Assembly (NCBI GenBank): GCA_016271365.2
Contig: CM057449.1
Span: forward strand, 1,565,210,501 to 1,565,274,500
Length of the DNA stretch: 64,000 bases
Direction: 5' to 3'
Source of the DNA: Neoceratodus forsteri
Taxonomy: Eukaryota > Chordata > Ceratodontiformes > Ceratodontidae
The position numbers and the translations under genes are program-made. This document shows positions 10,776 to 22,121 of this stretch, piece by piece. The number at the start of each line of letters is the position of its first letter. The first letter of the stretch is position 1. The notes under the pieces are model-generated. The model was not told the origin of the DNA. It did not search any database and saw only the letters and a list, made by a program, of their open reading frames with translations.

Positions 10776-13700
10776 TTGAATATAATCTCATACAATGTAA
10801 AAGGAGTTAATTCTCCAGTGAAAGATCTAGGTTATTGTCGGAACTTCAGCTCTTGGGTTGCGTGTGGCTTTTCTACAGGAGACACACTCTCACAGATGGA
10901 GCACCTTAAGCTTAGAAGGAGATGGGTGAATCAGGTGGTGGCAGCCTCACACCCCAAAAAGTAAAAAGGCAGGGTGATATGAATAGCCCTCGAAAGTTGA
11001 CTAACAGAAGAAGGGTTTCAGGTAGGTTTGTTAGGTGACCTGTTTAATGCACAACAAACCAATACACTTAGTTAATATATATGCTCCAAATGTAGGAACA
11101 CAAGGATTTCTTGGAGAAGTTTTTAGCAAAGTGGCAAGCCTACCTCAAGGACTAGCACTGATGGGGGGTGATTTTAATACAGTTATCTCACCACAATTAG
11201 ATCGCTCATCGGGCAACCAAAACACTAATAAAATGGCAAGTAGAAAGCTTAAAGCCCTGATGTCAGAATCAGGTTTGGTGGATATATGGAGAGAACAACA
11301 CGCAGGGGAAAGAGACTATACCTTTTTCTCGGGGGCACAAAACTCATACTCACGAATAGACCTTTTCTCATGCCTAAACGGAGTTACACAGGTCGAACAA
11401 TCTAAGATACATACCATTACCCTTTCAGATCATAGTCCACTCGTGAAACTCACCTTTGGTCAAGAGGAAAACTCCCTTGGAGGCTAAACGTATCCTTGTT
11501 AAATGACGAACCCTTTAAAAAACTTATTGATAAGACAATTTCAAACCTGGAACAGGACTCACCTGTAGGGGAATGCTCACCAATGTTGTGGTGGGACACC
11601 TTTAAAGCAGTGGTAAGAGGACAAATAATTAGCTATGCCTCAGCCAAGAAAAAACAGACGAAAAGGAAAGAAAAAACCCTAAGAGAGAAAATTTCAAACT
11701 TAGAAGCAAGGCATAAAGAAAATACAGGGTCGAAAAAAATTCTAAAGGATTTGAATCAGGCTAGACAAGAGCTACAAGATGTGGAGGGCAGGAAGGCGGA
11801 AGGCCTCCTTAGGTTCTGTAATCAAAAATATCACGAGATGGGAGGGAGGGCCTTGAGACTGTTAGCCTTTCGTCTTCGAAAGAGACAGGCCGATAGACAT
11901 GTCTCAGCAATAAGGGATAGTGTGAATATGGACAAAGTTTGGGTCAAGCCAATAGAAATTGCTTCACAGTTTAGAACATTTTACAAAGAACTTTACACAG
12001 AGAGCAGGTGGAAACAAGAGTCAGATCAGAGACCTTTGCCTTTCTGGACTCTATAAAATTGCCTGTCCTTCCGTAAAGATACAGGAGATACTTTCGCCAC
12101 AATTACAGAGCAAGAAATTTATATAGCTATTAGAGCCTTCCGACTGGTAAGACGCCAGGGACTGGACGGATTGCCAGCGGAATGGTACAAATCATTTAGT
12201 AAGTTACTAGTACCTAAATTGGTGCGGATTTATAATGCCAGTCTGGAAGAGGGGACACTCCAAAATCATGGCAAGATGCTCAGTTACAGTCATCCAAAAC
12301 CTGGTAAGCCCAGATCTCAGTGCTCATCCTATAGGCCCATCTCTCTCCTCAATCAAGACCTAAAAATCCTAACCCGAATATTGGCCTCCCGACTGCAGCA
12401 ATGTATAGGGCTCATAGTTCACCCGGATCAAACAGGATTCATACCTGATAGACATTTGCAGGATAATGTTAGGAAACTCCTGAACATGGTCTCGTACAAA
12501 TACCCCAGTAATACAAACCCAGTGGCAGTTTTTCTTGATGCCGAAAAGGTGTTTGACAGAGTGAACTGGGTGTATATGCAGGAGGTGATGTCGAGAATGG
12601 GGTTGGGGGGTAATTTTCTTAAGTGGGTGAGCATGTGTTATCAGAACCCAACTGCTCAGGTCAGAGTTAATGGCTTGTGCTCAGAACGATTCGATATAAA
12701 ACGGGGAACAAGACAAGGATGTCCTTTATCTCCTCTGTTGTTTGCATTGACTATGGAACCTGCTGGCACAAGCCATCCGTCAAAGTCCAGATATAAAGGG
12801 ATACTAATAAACAATATTGAAAGTAAGATCTCGTTATATGCAGGAGATACAGTGCTGTACTTGAGAGACCCAGTCAGTTCTGTGCCAGCAGTGCTCCAGT
12901 TGTTGGATAGATTTGGTCTGATTTCAGGCTTCAAGGTGAATGTAGAAAAACGGAGAGTTTGAGTCTGGGACCGCCAGGTACGGAACTAAGGAACCTTTAC
13001 CCTTTAAGTGGGTTAAGGACAAATTAAATATTTGGGAGTGCGATTCCATTAGACCTTAACAAATTATATTCCTATAACCATCAAATACTAAAAGAAAAAG
13101 TATTTGAAGACTTGCAAGAGGCTAAGCATTCCCTTAGCTTCATGAACAGGGTTGAAGCTATCAGGATGAACATTCTACCTAGATTTTGTTCCTATTCTTG
13201 ACATTACCTATTCTTATAGATAGGGGAATGGCGAGAACTAAAGAAAAAGCTGTCTAGAATTTATTTGGGCGGACGCCGTCCACGCAAGAAGTGGAGCATA
13301 CTAACAGAGGCGAAGAAAAGGGGGAATGGGAGTTGCCCGACTTGCTAAAATATTATTTACGCCCAGACAGCTCCAATACTGAAAATGCTGTTGCCTGAAA
13401 ATGGAGAGGGATGGTACGGGATGGAGGAAAGAGCGCCCCTGGGTCCCCTTAGGTACCTGCCATGGTAATTAAAGTTGCAGACCTTAAAAACCTAAGTAAC
13501 ATCTGGACTAGAAATACCCTGAAAACTTGGCTTAGAGTTAGACAGTGGTGGAAGATATTTTCCCCACTTGGAAGTATATCCCACTGAAGTTCTTGCCACA
13601 ATTCCAGCAACACAAGCAGATGCTTGCTGGAGGAGATGGTCTGATGGAGGACTCCAATATCTGTATCAGATGGTGTGTGAGGAGGGTGAAAACTCTCACA

Positions 13701-14520
13701 GCTTCAAGAGAATTTGAACTTCCCCAAAGATTTTTTAGATACCTTCAGTGTAGACATTTGTCACTAGCACAGTTGGGATAAGTGCTATACAGAGTGATCC
13801 TGCCCCACTGCTGAAATGCATATACCTGAGAAGCCAAAAAGGAGACTCCAAAAAACTTGTTTCATATTTACAGCAAACTCTGCAGGAAGGCTCAGGGACA
13901 CTGCAGGTCCAAGCTTTAGAAAATAAATGGCAGGCAGAATATGGGGGTCAGATATCAGACAAGGATTGGTTACTTATATGGCAAGGTGTGCATAAAACTA
14001 CTAACTCACCAGTATGGAGAGAGTTTAGATGGAAAATCTCGGTTAGGTACTTTATCACTCCAGAGATTTCCGCTAAGTTTGGCACCTCCCGAAATAATAA
14101 ATGTTGAAGGGGATGCACGGATAAAGGCTCTCAATATCATATTTTTTGGAGTTGTCAGAAGCTGGCGGAATTCTGGGAAGAGGTAACTTTAGCCATAAAA
14201 GAAATACTGCAACTAAAAGACTTGCCGGATTTTCCCCATGTGGTATTGGGACCCCCGGAGGTCAAGACCAAAGCCCAAAGATACTTATTCTTTATACTAA
14301 TAGCAGCAGCCACCAAGGCTATCACACAAAGATGGCTCTCCAGGGAAAAAGTGACATATTCAAAATGGTGGTCCAATGTGATCAATATTAAGAAAATGGA
14401 AGCCCTTACGGCTATACTAAGGTTGCAAACGGATAAATTTAACTCAAGATGGCTCCCATTTTATGAATACATGGAGAACAAGAGCGGCACCTCTGTGCTC
14501 GACCAGTTCCTGACAAAATG
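10776..14520 (+). pseudogene. L1 ORF2 (endonuclease-reverse transcriptase), broken
   Basis: The frame starts MNIISYNVKGVNSP, the usual opening of L1/Tx1 endonuclease domains. GGDFNTVI follows near 11165 and ends with LSDHSPLVKL near 11425. The connector (11496-12050) leads to the RT: YRPISLLNQDLKILT (about 12330), DQTGFIPDR, FLDAEKVFDRVNW (about 12530), RQGCPLSPLLFAL (about 12710). The catalytic YADD-type box reads YAGDTVLY near 12840, so one catalytic aspartate is lost. C-terminal pieces run to FLTK at 14520. Stops at 11485 and 12054, and frame changes around 11000, 12960 and 13780-14220, break it into at least seven pieces. Confidence 0.88.
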
Positions 14521-15218
14521 AGCTGGATAAATAAACCAGGTAGATATCCGGGTAGAAGGCCCAGAAAAGTCATTAAGCCATAGATGCCTGACCTCAATCA
14601 ATCAACTCTGATGACAGATGTAAATAGTCCGTGAATTGTTATCTTCTATTAAACCATAGACCAGCATGCAAAGCCCACTTTCCCCTCTGTAAATTTATAA
14701 TGAGGGATGGGCAGATGGGGTGGGAGGGAGGTGAGTTGGGGGGGGCTGTTTTTTTTTTCTCTCTTTCTCCCTTAGAATTACATCTAGGGAGGAGAAAGGT
14801 AATAGGAAATGGAAGGGTTGCAGACAGATTATAAGATAAAGAAAGACATCAGATATGTACTATAATTTATGAGGACGAATCTGATGGGATAAGGGCTGGG
14901 AGTTACTAGACGAGAAGAGAAAAGAAGACTGATAGGTCTACAGACATAGTTTGAAGTGCGAAGGTGGGGTGATACCTTCCCTACCTTGAAGTAGAACTCT
15001 CCCTACTCAGTCCAGCCTGCAAAAATGAATAAGATGATGCTTTTAAACTTAAGAAGAGCTATAATGGAAATTCCTGTCATCTGCTTTTATGTATTGTCCT
15101 GTCAAATAGATTTTAACTCCAAGACGAATGTAATTTTGTAATGTATACCCTGTAAAGGAGATCAACTGTAAATGGTCTAAAAATGAAAAATCAATAAAAA
15201 TCGAAGTTCAAAAAAAAA

Positions 15219-15300
15219 AAATTCTGTTTAAAAATTTGTGCGGCACCCAGAGCCTCTGGGATTGGGCGTCTTTTAAATAAATTTTGCCTTGCCTTGCCTC
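15219..15300 (+). mobile_element. 3' end of the split L2 element
   Basis: After the second copy of AAATTCTGTTTAA the L2 3' UTR resumes. It contains GTGCGGCACCCAGAGCCTC and ends in a TTTTAAATAAATTTTGCC-type tail followed by short TTGCC repeats. L2 elements end in short tandem repeats rather than poly(A), which fits. It joins to 6622-8080. Confidence 0.8.
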
Positions 15301-16084
15301 CCCCCTCACAGTTTGCAGGAGAGACTGGCACAGAGACTCCAGGCATTAGACCTGCTGTGCTTCAGATAGGATACAGGGACAGGACTTACAGTAATGTGAA
15401 AGTCACAGACCAGTCCTTTGTAGTTGTAAGGAACTCTTACCACCCCAAAGGTATTCATCAAAGATTATTTCTGTGCATCGTTCTGGTGTAAGGAACAGCT
15501 ACTTGTCCTCACCACCCAATGCATCTTTTTTGAAAACTCAGTGTCCGCCACTGTCTGGTACTCAATATAATGCTGAATAAAATGGCTCAGTGCTGATGGT
15601 TACCATGGGTTTAACCCACCAGAACTGCATGTCGGTGTATTATTTAAGATTATAAGTAACCCTCTCCTGGCCCAATAGGAGGTCATTTAGCTCGACTGAA
15701 ACTCTTCCTAGTGAATAAGAGAGACTAGCAGTTGCTGTTGGGAACAGAAGGTTCATGTTCTCCATCATCCTCTTTGCTCGCCTCTTCCTGTTAGGAGTTT
15801 TAGAGATTACTCTTTACAGAAGTTAAAATCTGTTTACTGACTGTTCTTGTATTGTTAATATGATATTGACATTTTGTTTCTGCAGATCATATCCACCCAC
15901 TGTTACAATGTTGTGGTGTCTGACGAGCTTCTTGCTGTTAATGTATAAGGATATTGCATCATTTATAGCTATTGAGCTCTTAGTTAACTGCTGTGCTTTT
16001 CCCTTAGTTACCTATTAACTGAAAGGTTGTGTGTTGCAAAAATTTACCAGACAACTTAGGTCCCTATCTCCTTACTAATAATCA
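15301..16084. other. No gene or repeat recognised
   Basis: A 65-codon frame at 15294-15491 contains IGYRDRTYSNVKVTDQSF, but I could not match it to a family and it ends at a stop without a splice context. The remainder has no recognisable domain or repeat end. Confidence 0.4.
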
Positions 16085-16540
16085 ATATTTTTTTATTTTA
16101 TTTGAATCTAGAATTACAAGTACCTTTGAGCCAAGGCTCTTTTACAAGGGTTCCATGTCAGATGAGGTACAATTCAAACAAGACATTGAATGACAGTGGG
16201 TTACAGGCAGTTACATACAGTTTTATATATTCAATACAGTGGCAAAAATGCCAGAAGGAGGTCTGGTAACAGGGTTAACACAGTATGGAAGAGAGATACA
16301 CTAGTGGGATGCAGCCATAGGCACATGTCAAATATCAATTAAAGTGCTACAAGGGTATAGGGAAGGTGGGTGGGAGGAGGAGGGGATGAGTGGGTGTATG
16401 GGAGAGGGAGTTGAGGAGTAGATGGAAGGAGCAAAGAGGAGAGGGGAGAACAATTAGGAAGGACAGTCACAAGAGCTAGTTGCAGACAGGATGTGATGGA
16501 GACTGGCTTTGAATGGACCAAGCTTTAGGCTTTGGCATTG
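16085..16540 (-). mobile_element. Probable LINE 3' end, minus strand
   Basis: The left edge is an A/T-rich TTTATTT tract followed by GAATCTAGAATTACAAGTACC and GCCAAGGCTCTTTTACAAGG. The layout matches the other minus-strand LINE 3' ends at 18736, 20738 and 51093: a TTTATT tail, a GGTAAC/GGGTAAG-like block, then an ACA-rich UTR. No coding sequence remains, so the assignment is by analogy. Confidence 0.35.
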
Positions 16541-16564
16541 AGGCAGTGTCAATGTTGAGACGAT

Positions 16565-16640
16565 TGAACCAGCGAGCACAATGAAAATGGGCAGACTAGA
16601 TGGCCAAGCACCCTTATCTGCCATCAGTTTCTATGTTACT
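16565..16640 (+). mobile_element. CR1 3' tail, 5'-truncated
   Basis: The block ATGGGCAGACTAGATGGCC, CCCTTATCTGCCATCAG and TTTCTATGTTACTGTATC is the CR1 3' UTR motif. The complete CR1 at 55188-57890 ends with the same blocks. CR1 copies are usually severely 5'-truncated, as here. Confidence 0.65.
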
Positions 16641-16649
16641 GTATCACGT

Positions 16650-17814
16650 AGATGGTCACTACCAAGATAACTCCCAAATTGCAAGCGCTCATGGCGCTAT
16701 GCCAGCCCAAAAACCCCAGGTCTGAATAAGATGACATTGCACATCTTGCATATCCTGCATAACCTGGTACACCCCCTCCACACACATACTACATTCCATG
16801 GGGTCTAACTTGTATCAGTTTATTTCCTGGAATGTTCAGGGTCTAAACTCCCCATTAAGAGAAATCAAGTGCTTACCCATTTAAAGAAGGAGCACTGCAA
16901 CATTGCCCTTCTTCAAGGGACTCTCCTCCTTGTGGCAGAAACCCTAAAAACTTGCTAACGAATGAGTAGGGCAAGTTGTACACAGTTTATTATCAACAAA
17001 GGCAAGGGGGTTGGACAGTCTCTTTCACAAAGAACTCAAGGTGCAAGTACTAGAAGAAGTCCACTCTGTGGAAGGGAGATGGGTACTAATGCGAGTCCTC
17101 TTCAATACAGAGTCAGTGTTACTGGGGAATATCAATGGGCCACACCACAACTCAAACTACATCTTTCCAGAACTAGCCCAGGAAATAATCCCTGTGATGT
17201 ATGAGCCCAGTGACAAGCTACTGTTGGGAGATGATTTTAATAAGGTCTGGGACCCACTCACTGACAGGCTTAGGAGCCAGAATATCTCTCCTACTGGTGC
17301 TAGCAGAGGTTTGCATGACTTGGAGCTGAATTTAAACTTGTGGACCCCTGGAAAAGCCTGCACCTTGCAAGGCATGACCGTACTTTTCTTTCAGCTCCCC
17401 ACATTACGAGCAGTAGAACAGACTTCTTTCTCCTGCCCATCCAGCTCTTGCAAGAGGTGCAGCAGGCTTTGATTGGTCCTATTATGATTTCTGAGCATGC
17501 TTGTGCAACCCTCACTTTAATGGTGGGTCCAAAACTGCTAAAAGCATCCCACTAGCACATAGACACTTTTCTTTTCATGCACATGGAATTCCAGCAGTGG
17601 ATCTCGAAAGAGACATTGTTCTTTTCCATAAATGACAGCCCAGAAGTTACCAAGACAGAACTGTAGGATACCTTTAAGGCCTATATAAGAGGGAAGGTAA
17701 TCCATTATGCAGCCCATGTCAAGAAGCAGCCCTCCAAGGGGTTACTTGAGTGGAGCGAACTCTTAAAAGAAAAAATAATACAATATTCTCCCAACTCACT
17801 TACCCCAACTACAT
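16650..17814 (+). pseudogene. L1-type ORF2 endonuclease fragment
   Basis: From about 16810 the reading gives YQFISWNVQGLNSP, the first motif of the APE-type endonuclease, then HCNIALLQGT. At 17215-17250 comes LLLGDDFNKVWDPLTDR, matching the GGDFNCVLDP motif. A connector-like segment AHVKKQPSKGLLEW follows near 17710. Frameshifts and stops occur at about 16890, 17470 and 17660. The piece ends where CR1 sequence begins at about 17815. The RT-containing L1 piece at 22815 may be the other half of the same element, split by LINE insertions, but the middle of the RT domain is missing. Confidence 0.75.
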
Positions 17815-18738
17815 CAGGTCCTGGACTTTAAGAGTGTAGATTTTGTAAAGATGGGTGAATGTCTCAGTAATGACCTGGCAGGGGGGATGGCCAGGGGGAT
17901 GGAGAAACAATGAGGAAAGCTGAAAGGGGGCATAGTGACTGCAACAAAACTTTGCATCAAGCAGGTGAGCAAAAGCAACAGGAAAAAGAGACTGCTATGG
18001 TTCTCGAAAGAAGTGGCGAAAAAGGTAAAGGCTAAAAGGGTTGCACTCATAGAAACATAGAAGTTGACGGCAGATAAGGACCACAAGGCCCATCCAGTCT
18101 GATTGTTTCTTTTTCTACCTTATAAATGTGCCATCGGCCTTTTGCTTTGTCAATGGCCTATCTATTCATACTCATCTGTATTGCTGCCTTATGCCTATCC
18201 CATGCCTGTTTGAAGCCCTGCATTGTATTCATATCCACCACTTCCTGAGGTAGGCTGTTCCATGCATCCACTCAGAAGGTACAAGGAGATGCATAGGAAG
18301 GAGGATAGGGAGATGTATCAGGGGAAACAGAGGAAAGCAGAGAGAGCAGTAAGGAGTGTGAAGGCACAAACTGAGGAGAAAATAGCCCAGGCAGTAACAA
18401 AAGGGGACAAAACATATTTTAGGTATGTAAGTGAAAGGAGGAAGACCATGGGAAGGACTGTAAGGTTAAAAAGGGAAATGGAGGATTGTACAGAGGGGAA
18501 CCAGGAAAAGGCAGACAACTTGAACAAATATTTCTGCTCAGAGTTCACAAAGGGAAAGGGGTGGGACCATAAGTTCCTGGGGGGGGGAGATGAGAAGACA
18601 CCAGTCCCCTTTTGGAGGAGAGAGTCCTGAAGGCACACACTAGTTTGAAAGTGGACAAAACAATGGGGCCAGATGGGGTGCACCCATGGGTGTTGAGGAT
18701 GCTCAGAGAGGTATGGGTGGCTCCTCTGGCAGTCCTAT
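17815..18738 (+). pseudogene. CR1 ORF2 fragment (endonuclease-RT linker)
   Basis: The sequence reads WFSKEVAKKVKAKRVAL to position 18048 and continues, after an inserted 219-bp block, with RRYKEMHRKEDREMYQGK. AQTEEKIAQAV, YFRYVSERRKT, NKYFCSEFTKGKG and a broken form of the GPDGVHP motif (about 18665) follow. The order matches the CR1 at 55.7-56.4 kb. The fragment lacks the RT core and stops at about 18738, where a minus-strand LINE tail abuts it. Confidence 0.82.
18050..18268 (-). mobile_element. Antisense CR1-type 3' end inserted in CR1
   Basis: On the minus strand this reads AACAGCCTACCTCAGGAAGT, a CR1 C-terminal coding end. It runs to the CR1 tail GATGGGCCTTGTGG...TATCTGCCGTCAACTTCTA. Flanking CACTCA copies at 18044-18049 and 18269-18274 form a 6-bp target duplication. 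Removing the block and one copy restores the CR1 frame (KRVAL then RRYKE), which confirms the boundaries. Confidence 0.8.
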
Positions 18739-19179
18739 TTATTTATTTGCTTTTGGTAACTGGGTAAGTGCACTAGGCAAAGACCTGTGTATTTCCAGGC
18801 ATGGCCCAGGAGAGTACAGATGACAAAAACCACAATCAAACAATAGTAAGAAGTAACACACAATTATCCACATAGGGATATGCAACAGTAAGAGCAGAAA
18901 TTGTAGTATCCATGCAGGGATATCAATTAAGCTGAGCAGAGCTGTAAGATATTACCATGGAGAACACAGATAAAAGACAAATTCAAGGTAGATTATTATA
19001 GGGCATACAAGTAAGGTATCAAACAGGGCATTCTTGAACATGGGGTGTGATTTTGCACTCTGGATAGGAGAAGGTAGGGAATTCCAAAATTTAGGTGAAA
19101 AGTGGGAGAAGGCTTGCTCTCCCATGTTAGTAGAACAGTGCAGGACAGAGAGCGGGGCAGAATTAGCTGACCTCAAGTG

Positions 19180-20349
19180 TCAAGAGTTGATCACAGGTGT
19201 TAGCCTAGATGCTAAGGAGGCAGGATGGGAATAATGAGAGAAGGAATCTATAAGGCACCCAAGGTTATAAGATCTCATGGAGGATGGGGATAGCCGTTGC
19301 AGGGAGGAATAAAGCTTGCAGTGATGAGTAAGACGAGGAGCAGACAAAGTGATTCTGCATATATTATAATAGGCAGTGTCCCACTTCTGGAGTGCACCCG
19401 CATTTGCCTGGGAGAAGACTGGAAGTGAGTAGCTTGGTCCTGGGAGAAAAACACCTCTGGCAACAGAGATCCTGGCAGAAGGGGTAAGGGAGTGTTGAAT
19501 GCAGTAGGCCACCCCAATCTTGGAGTTAACTGACATGATGATCTCACTCATGTGAAGAGAGAAGTCCAGGGCAGGGTTAAGTGTGACCTCAAGGTATTTA
19601 AAAGAGTTAGTAACAGAGACTGAAGAACCATCCTGGCATAGGACCTGTAGCTTTGAGGACTCGGTGTGGGATTTTCTAAGGGACTTGAAGAGCACTGCCT
19701 GAGTTTTGGAGACATAAAGGACCAGGTGATTTGAGGTGAGCCAGCACTGGATTTGTTGAAGAGCAAGGGAGAGGTGGTTGTTGATGATGTCTATGGACCT
19801 GGAAACGATGAAGAATACCAAATCATCTGCGTACAGTAGTGGCCAGCAGTGTGAAGGATGGGCAGGGAGGTCATTTATAAATAAAGAAAAGAGCAGAGGG
19901 CCAAGTATGGAGCCTTGGGGAACACCACTGGTGATAGAGGCAGGAGAGGACAGGACCTTACTAAAAGAGACAGATTGAGACCTTCTGTAAATTTAGCTGG
20001 TGAACCAGGATATGGTAGCCCTGGAGGCACACAGCACTGTAAGCTTATGTAGAAGCATAGGGTGATTCACCAGGTCATTAAAAAAAGCACCAGTTAGTAG
20101 GTCATTGTACATATTTGACTTAACCTCACTGGTGAGCTGAATGAGGGCAGTAGTGGTGCTGTGACCAGCTCTAAAATCATGCTGGCCAGGAGACTGAAGA
20201 TTAAATTTGAGAAGATGGTTGGACACATGATGATGGATACGTTTTTCGAGTAGCTTGTTGAGAGTGGGTAATACAGCAATGGGGCAGTAGTTGGGTAAGA
20301 TCTTTGGATCTCCTTTTTTAAATACAGGGATAGTCCTGGCAGTTTCCAA
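19180..20349 (-). pseudogene. LINE reverse transcriptase, broken
   Basis: The RT opens at 20349 with TARTIPVFKKGDPKILPNYC. KLLEKRIHHHVSNHLLKFN, QHDFRAGHSTTTALIQLTSE and a degraded palm motif FNDLVNHPMLLHKL follow. After a frame change the YADD-type box reads YADDLVFFI at about 19815-19840. NSFKYLEVTLNPALDFSLHM and the thumb and C-terminal region follow down to 19180. At 18952-19176 another frame gives FWNSLPSPIQSAKS, the usual end of these ORFs. The YADD residues are kept although the frame is not. Confidence 0.78.
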
Positions 20350-20737
20350 GCCAAGGGCACAGTGTAGGAACTAATAGATAGGTTGAAAAGCCTCTTTACA
20401 GGGGTAGTAAGAAAAGGGGCAGCTAGTCTGAGGATCTGGAGTTCGAGTTCATCAGGACCAGCACTGCCATGAGAGGGGATGGTTCTTAGTAACCGCAGAA
20501 CATCCTACCTAGTGACTGGAGTAAGCTCCAGAGTGGGTAGAACGACTTGGGGAACTGTGGAAGGAGTCTGTGAGGAGTGTGGCAAGGAAGGTGAGGTGCT
20601 TGGAAGCATAGTAAGTAAGGAATTGAAAGCATTAGCAATTGTGAATGGGGTTGTCACAGTTGGCATTGGTAATTAGCATGTCACAAGGGACCTGACATCT
20701 ACCGTTCCTGAGGATCTCATTAAATCATGACCAGTAA

Positions 20738-21300
20738 TGCTTATTTATTTTAAGTTGGTAACTGGGGAAGCACAGTGACCCAAGGTTCAATTCCTGGTGT
20801 GACTTGGGGGGAAGGGGTAAGAGGAGAACAATACCTACATAAATGAGAAGCAGGCAGTTAACAAGGATATCACAGACAGGTTACAAAAGCCTGAATAAAA
20901 GACAGGTACAATATTTCAGAGAGACAGGCAGATTACAAAGATGCCTGGGGGAGGTATCAGCAGATACTAACAATGAACGCAAACAATGAATGACATGTAA
21001 AAAAAAGTACACTTGAAATAAACTGAAAGTAAACTAAAAGTGTACAACTCAAATTTAGGTAGCAGTAGAACAATATAAAAATAACATATTAAAACAAAAC
21101 AAAGACAGGAGGAAAATACAGGGTGGACACAGGGTGAGGCAAAAAGCATAAGGTAGACTTGGAGCATTTAAGGATCTAACAAATGAACATGAAGTAGCCA
21201 TGATTAGCTAGAGCAAAAGGAGGTTTAGTCGGGTGGATGGCAAGAGCCGGGCGGGGGGGGGAGATAGGGGTGAGGTGGAGTAAATGTTTAATGAGGTTTA
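20738..21300 (-). mobile_element. LINE 3' end inserted within the 2A LINE
   Basis: The left edge TTATTTATTTTAAGTTGGTAA followed by CTGGGGAAGCACAGTG repeats the tail seen at 18736 (TTTTGGTAACTGGGTAAG). A noncoding ACA-rich UTR follows up to the G-run at about 21250. It lies between the RT start and endonuclease end of the host LINE, in the same orientation. Right boundary and target duplication were not determined. Confidence 0.5.
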
Positions 21301-22121
21301 GCAATGATAGCAAATGGAGAGAGGTGGGAATGGTCACTGGGTGAGGCATGGAGCAGTTCTCTAGTTGCTCTTAGTGACACAAATCTCCTTCATGCAAGTG
21401 TTATGCAAAATTTGATATGCAATGAAGTCCGCAGTAAGAAAGAGAATTTCCATTTGGCTCCTAACTTGGCTGTCTGTCTGAGCAATTATAGAAGGGGTCA
21501 CTTTAATCATCTGGTAGCAGTACACCTGACCCTGCGTCTGGCGAATGGAATGTGCTGACTTTGAAGGGAGAGTAGGGTATCGGTGGTGAAGTCAGTGGCT
21601 AGGTTGATGTCCCTAGTTGTAAAGAGAGGGGACCAGTCAACCTGTCTTAGGTCCTGTAAGAATGTGTTTGGGTCGAAGGCAGAGAAGTTGGATATGGATA
21701 AGATTTTAGGAGGGCAGGAAGGAGGTGAGGTGGCCCAGACACAGTAAACAGGGAAGTGGTCACTGATTGAGTCGGCTAATACCCCAGCAGTGGAAATTCT
21801 ATTCTTCCTCTTGGTGAGGATCTAGTCAATAAGTGTGCGGCTAGATCCACTATATGAGAGTCTTGTGGGTGACAAGATAAGCTGCGATAAATTGGCCTTG
21901 CTGATGGTGGAGGTGGGGGCCTAGCCAGTCAAAGTTGAAATCTCTTAGACAAATCATTTACAACCAATGGTAAGAGATCAGTAAGTTTCTCAAGGCCTTG
22001 TTTACTGTTTTTGGGAGGTATGTATGCACATACTAAATGGAGTTTCTTAGTGCCACCTAGCAGAAGAAGTGAATGTAAAACTTTACATGATTTCAATGGG
22101 TTGCTAGGTAGAAGGGGGAGG

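Larger units (their letters stand above)
8081..15218 (+). mobile_element. Full-length L1-type LINE inserted in L2
   Basis: A 7.1-kb element with a 5' UTR starting GAAGGGACTTCCGGTGACG, ORF1 (8218-9096), a long inter-ORF region, ORF2 (10776-14520) and a 3' UTR ending CAATAAAAATCG plus a short A tail. It is bounded by AAATTCTGTTTAA at 8068-8080 and 15219-15231, a 13-bp target-site duplication. The L2 sequence continues across the duplication, which confirms both ends. Both ORFs carry frameshifts and stops, so the copy is dead. Clade L1 versus Tx1 was not resolved. Confidence 0.9.

Noticed and set aside
15294..15491. Possible coding exon IGYRDRTYSNVKVTDQSF
   Set aside because: It starts in the L2 tail repeat and has no recognised homology.
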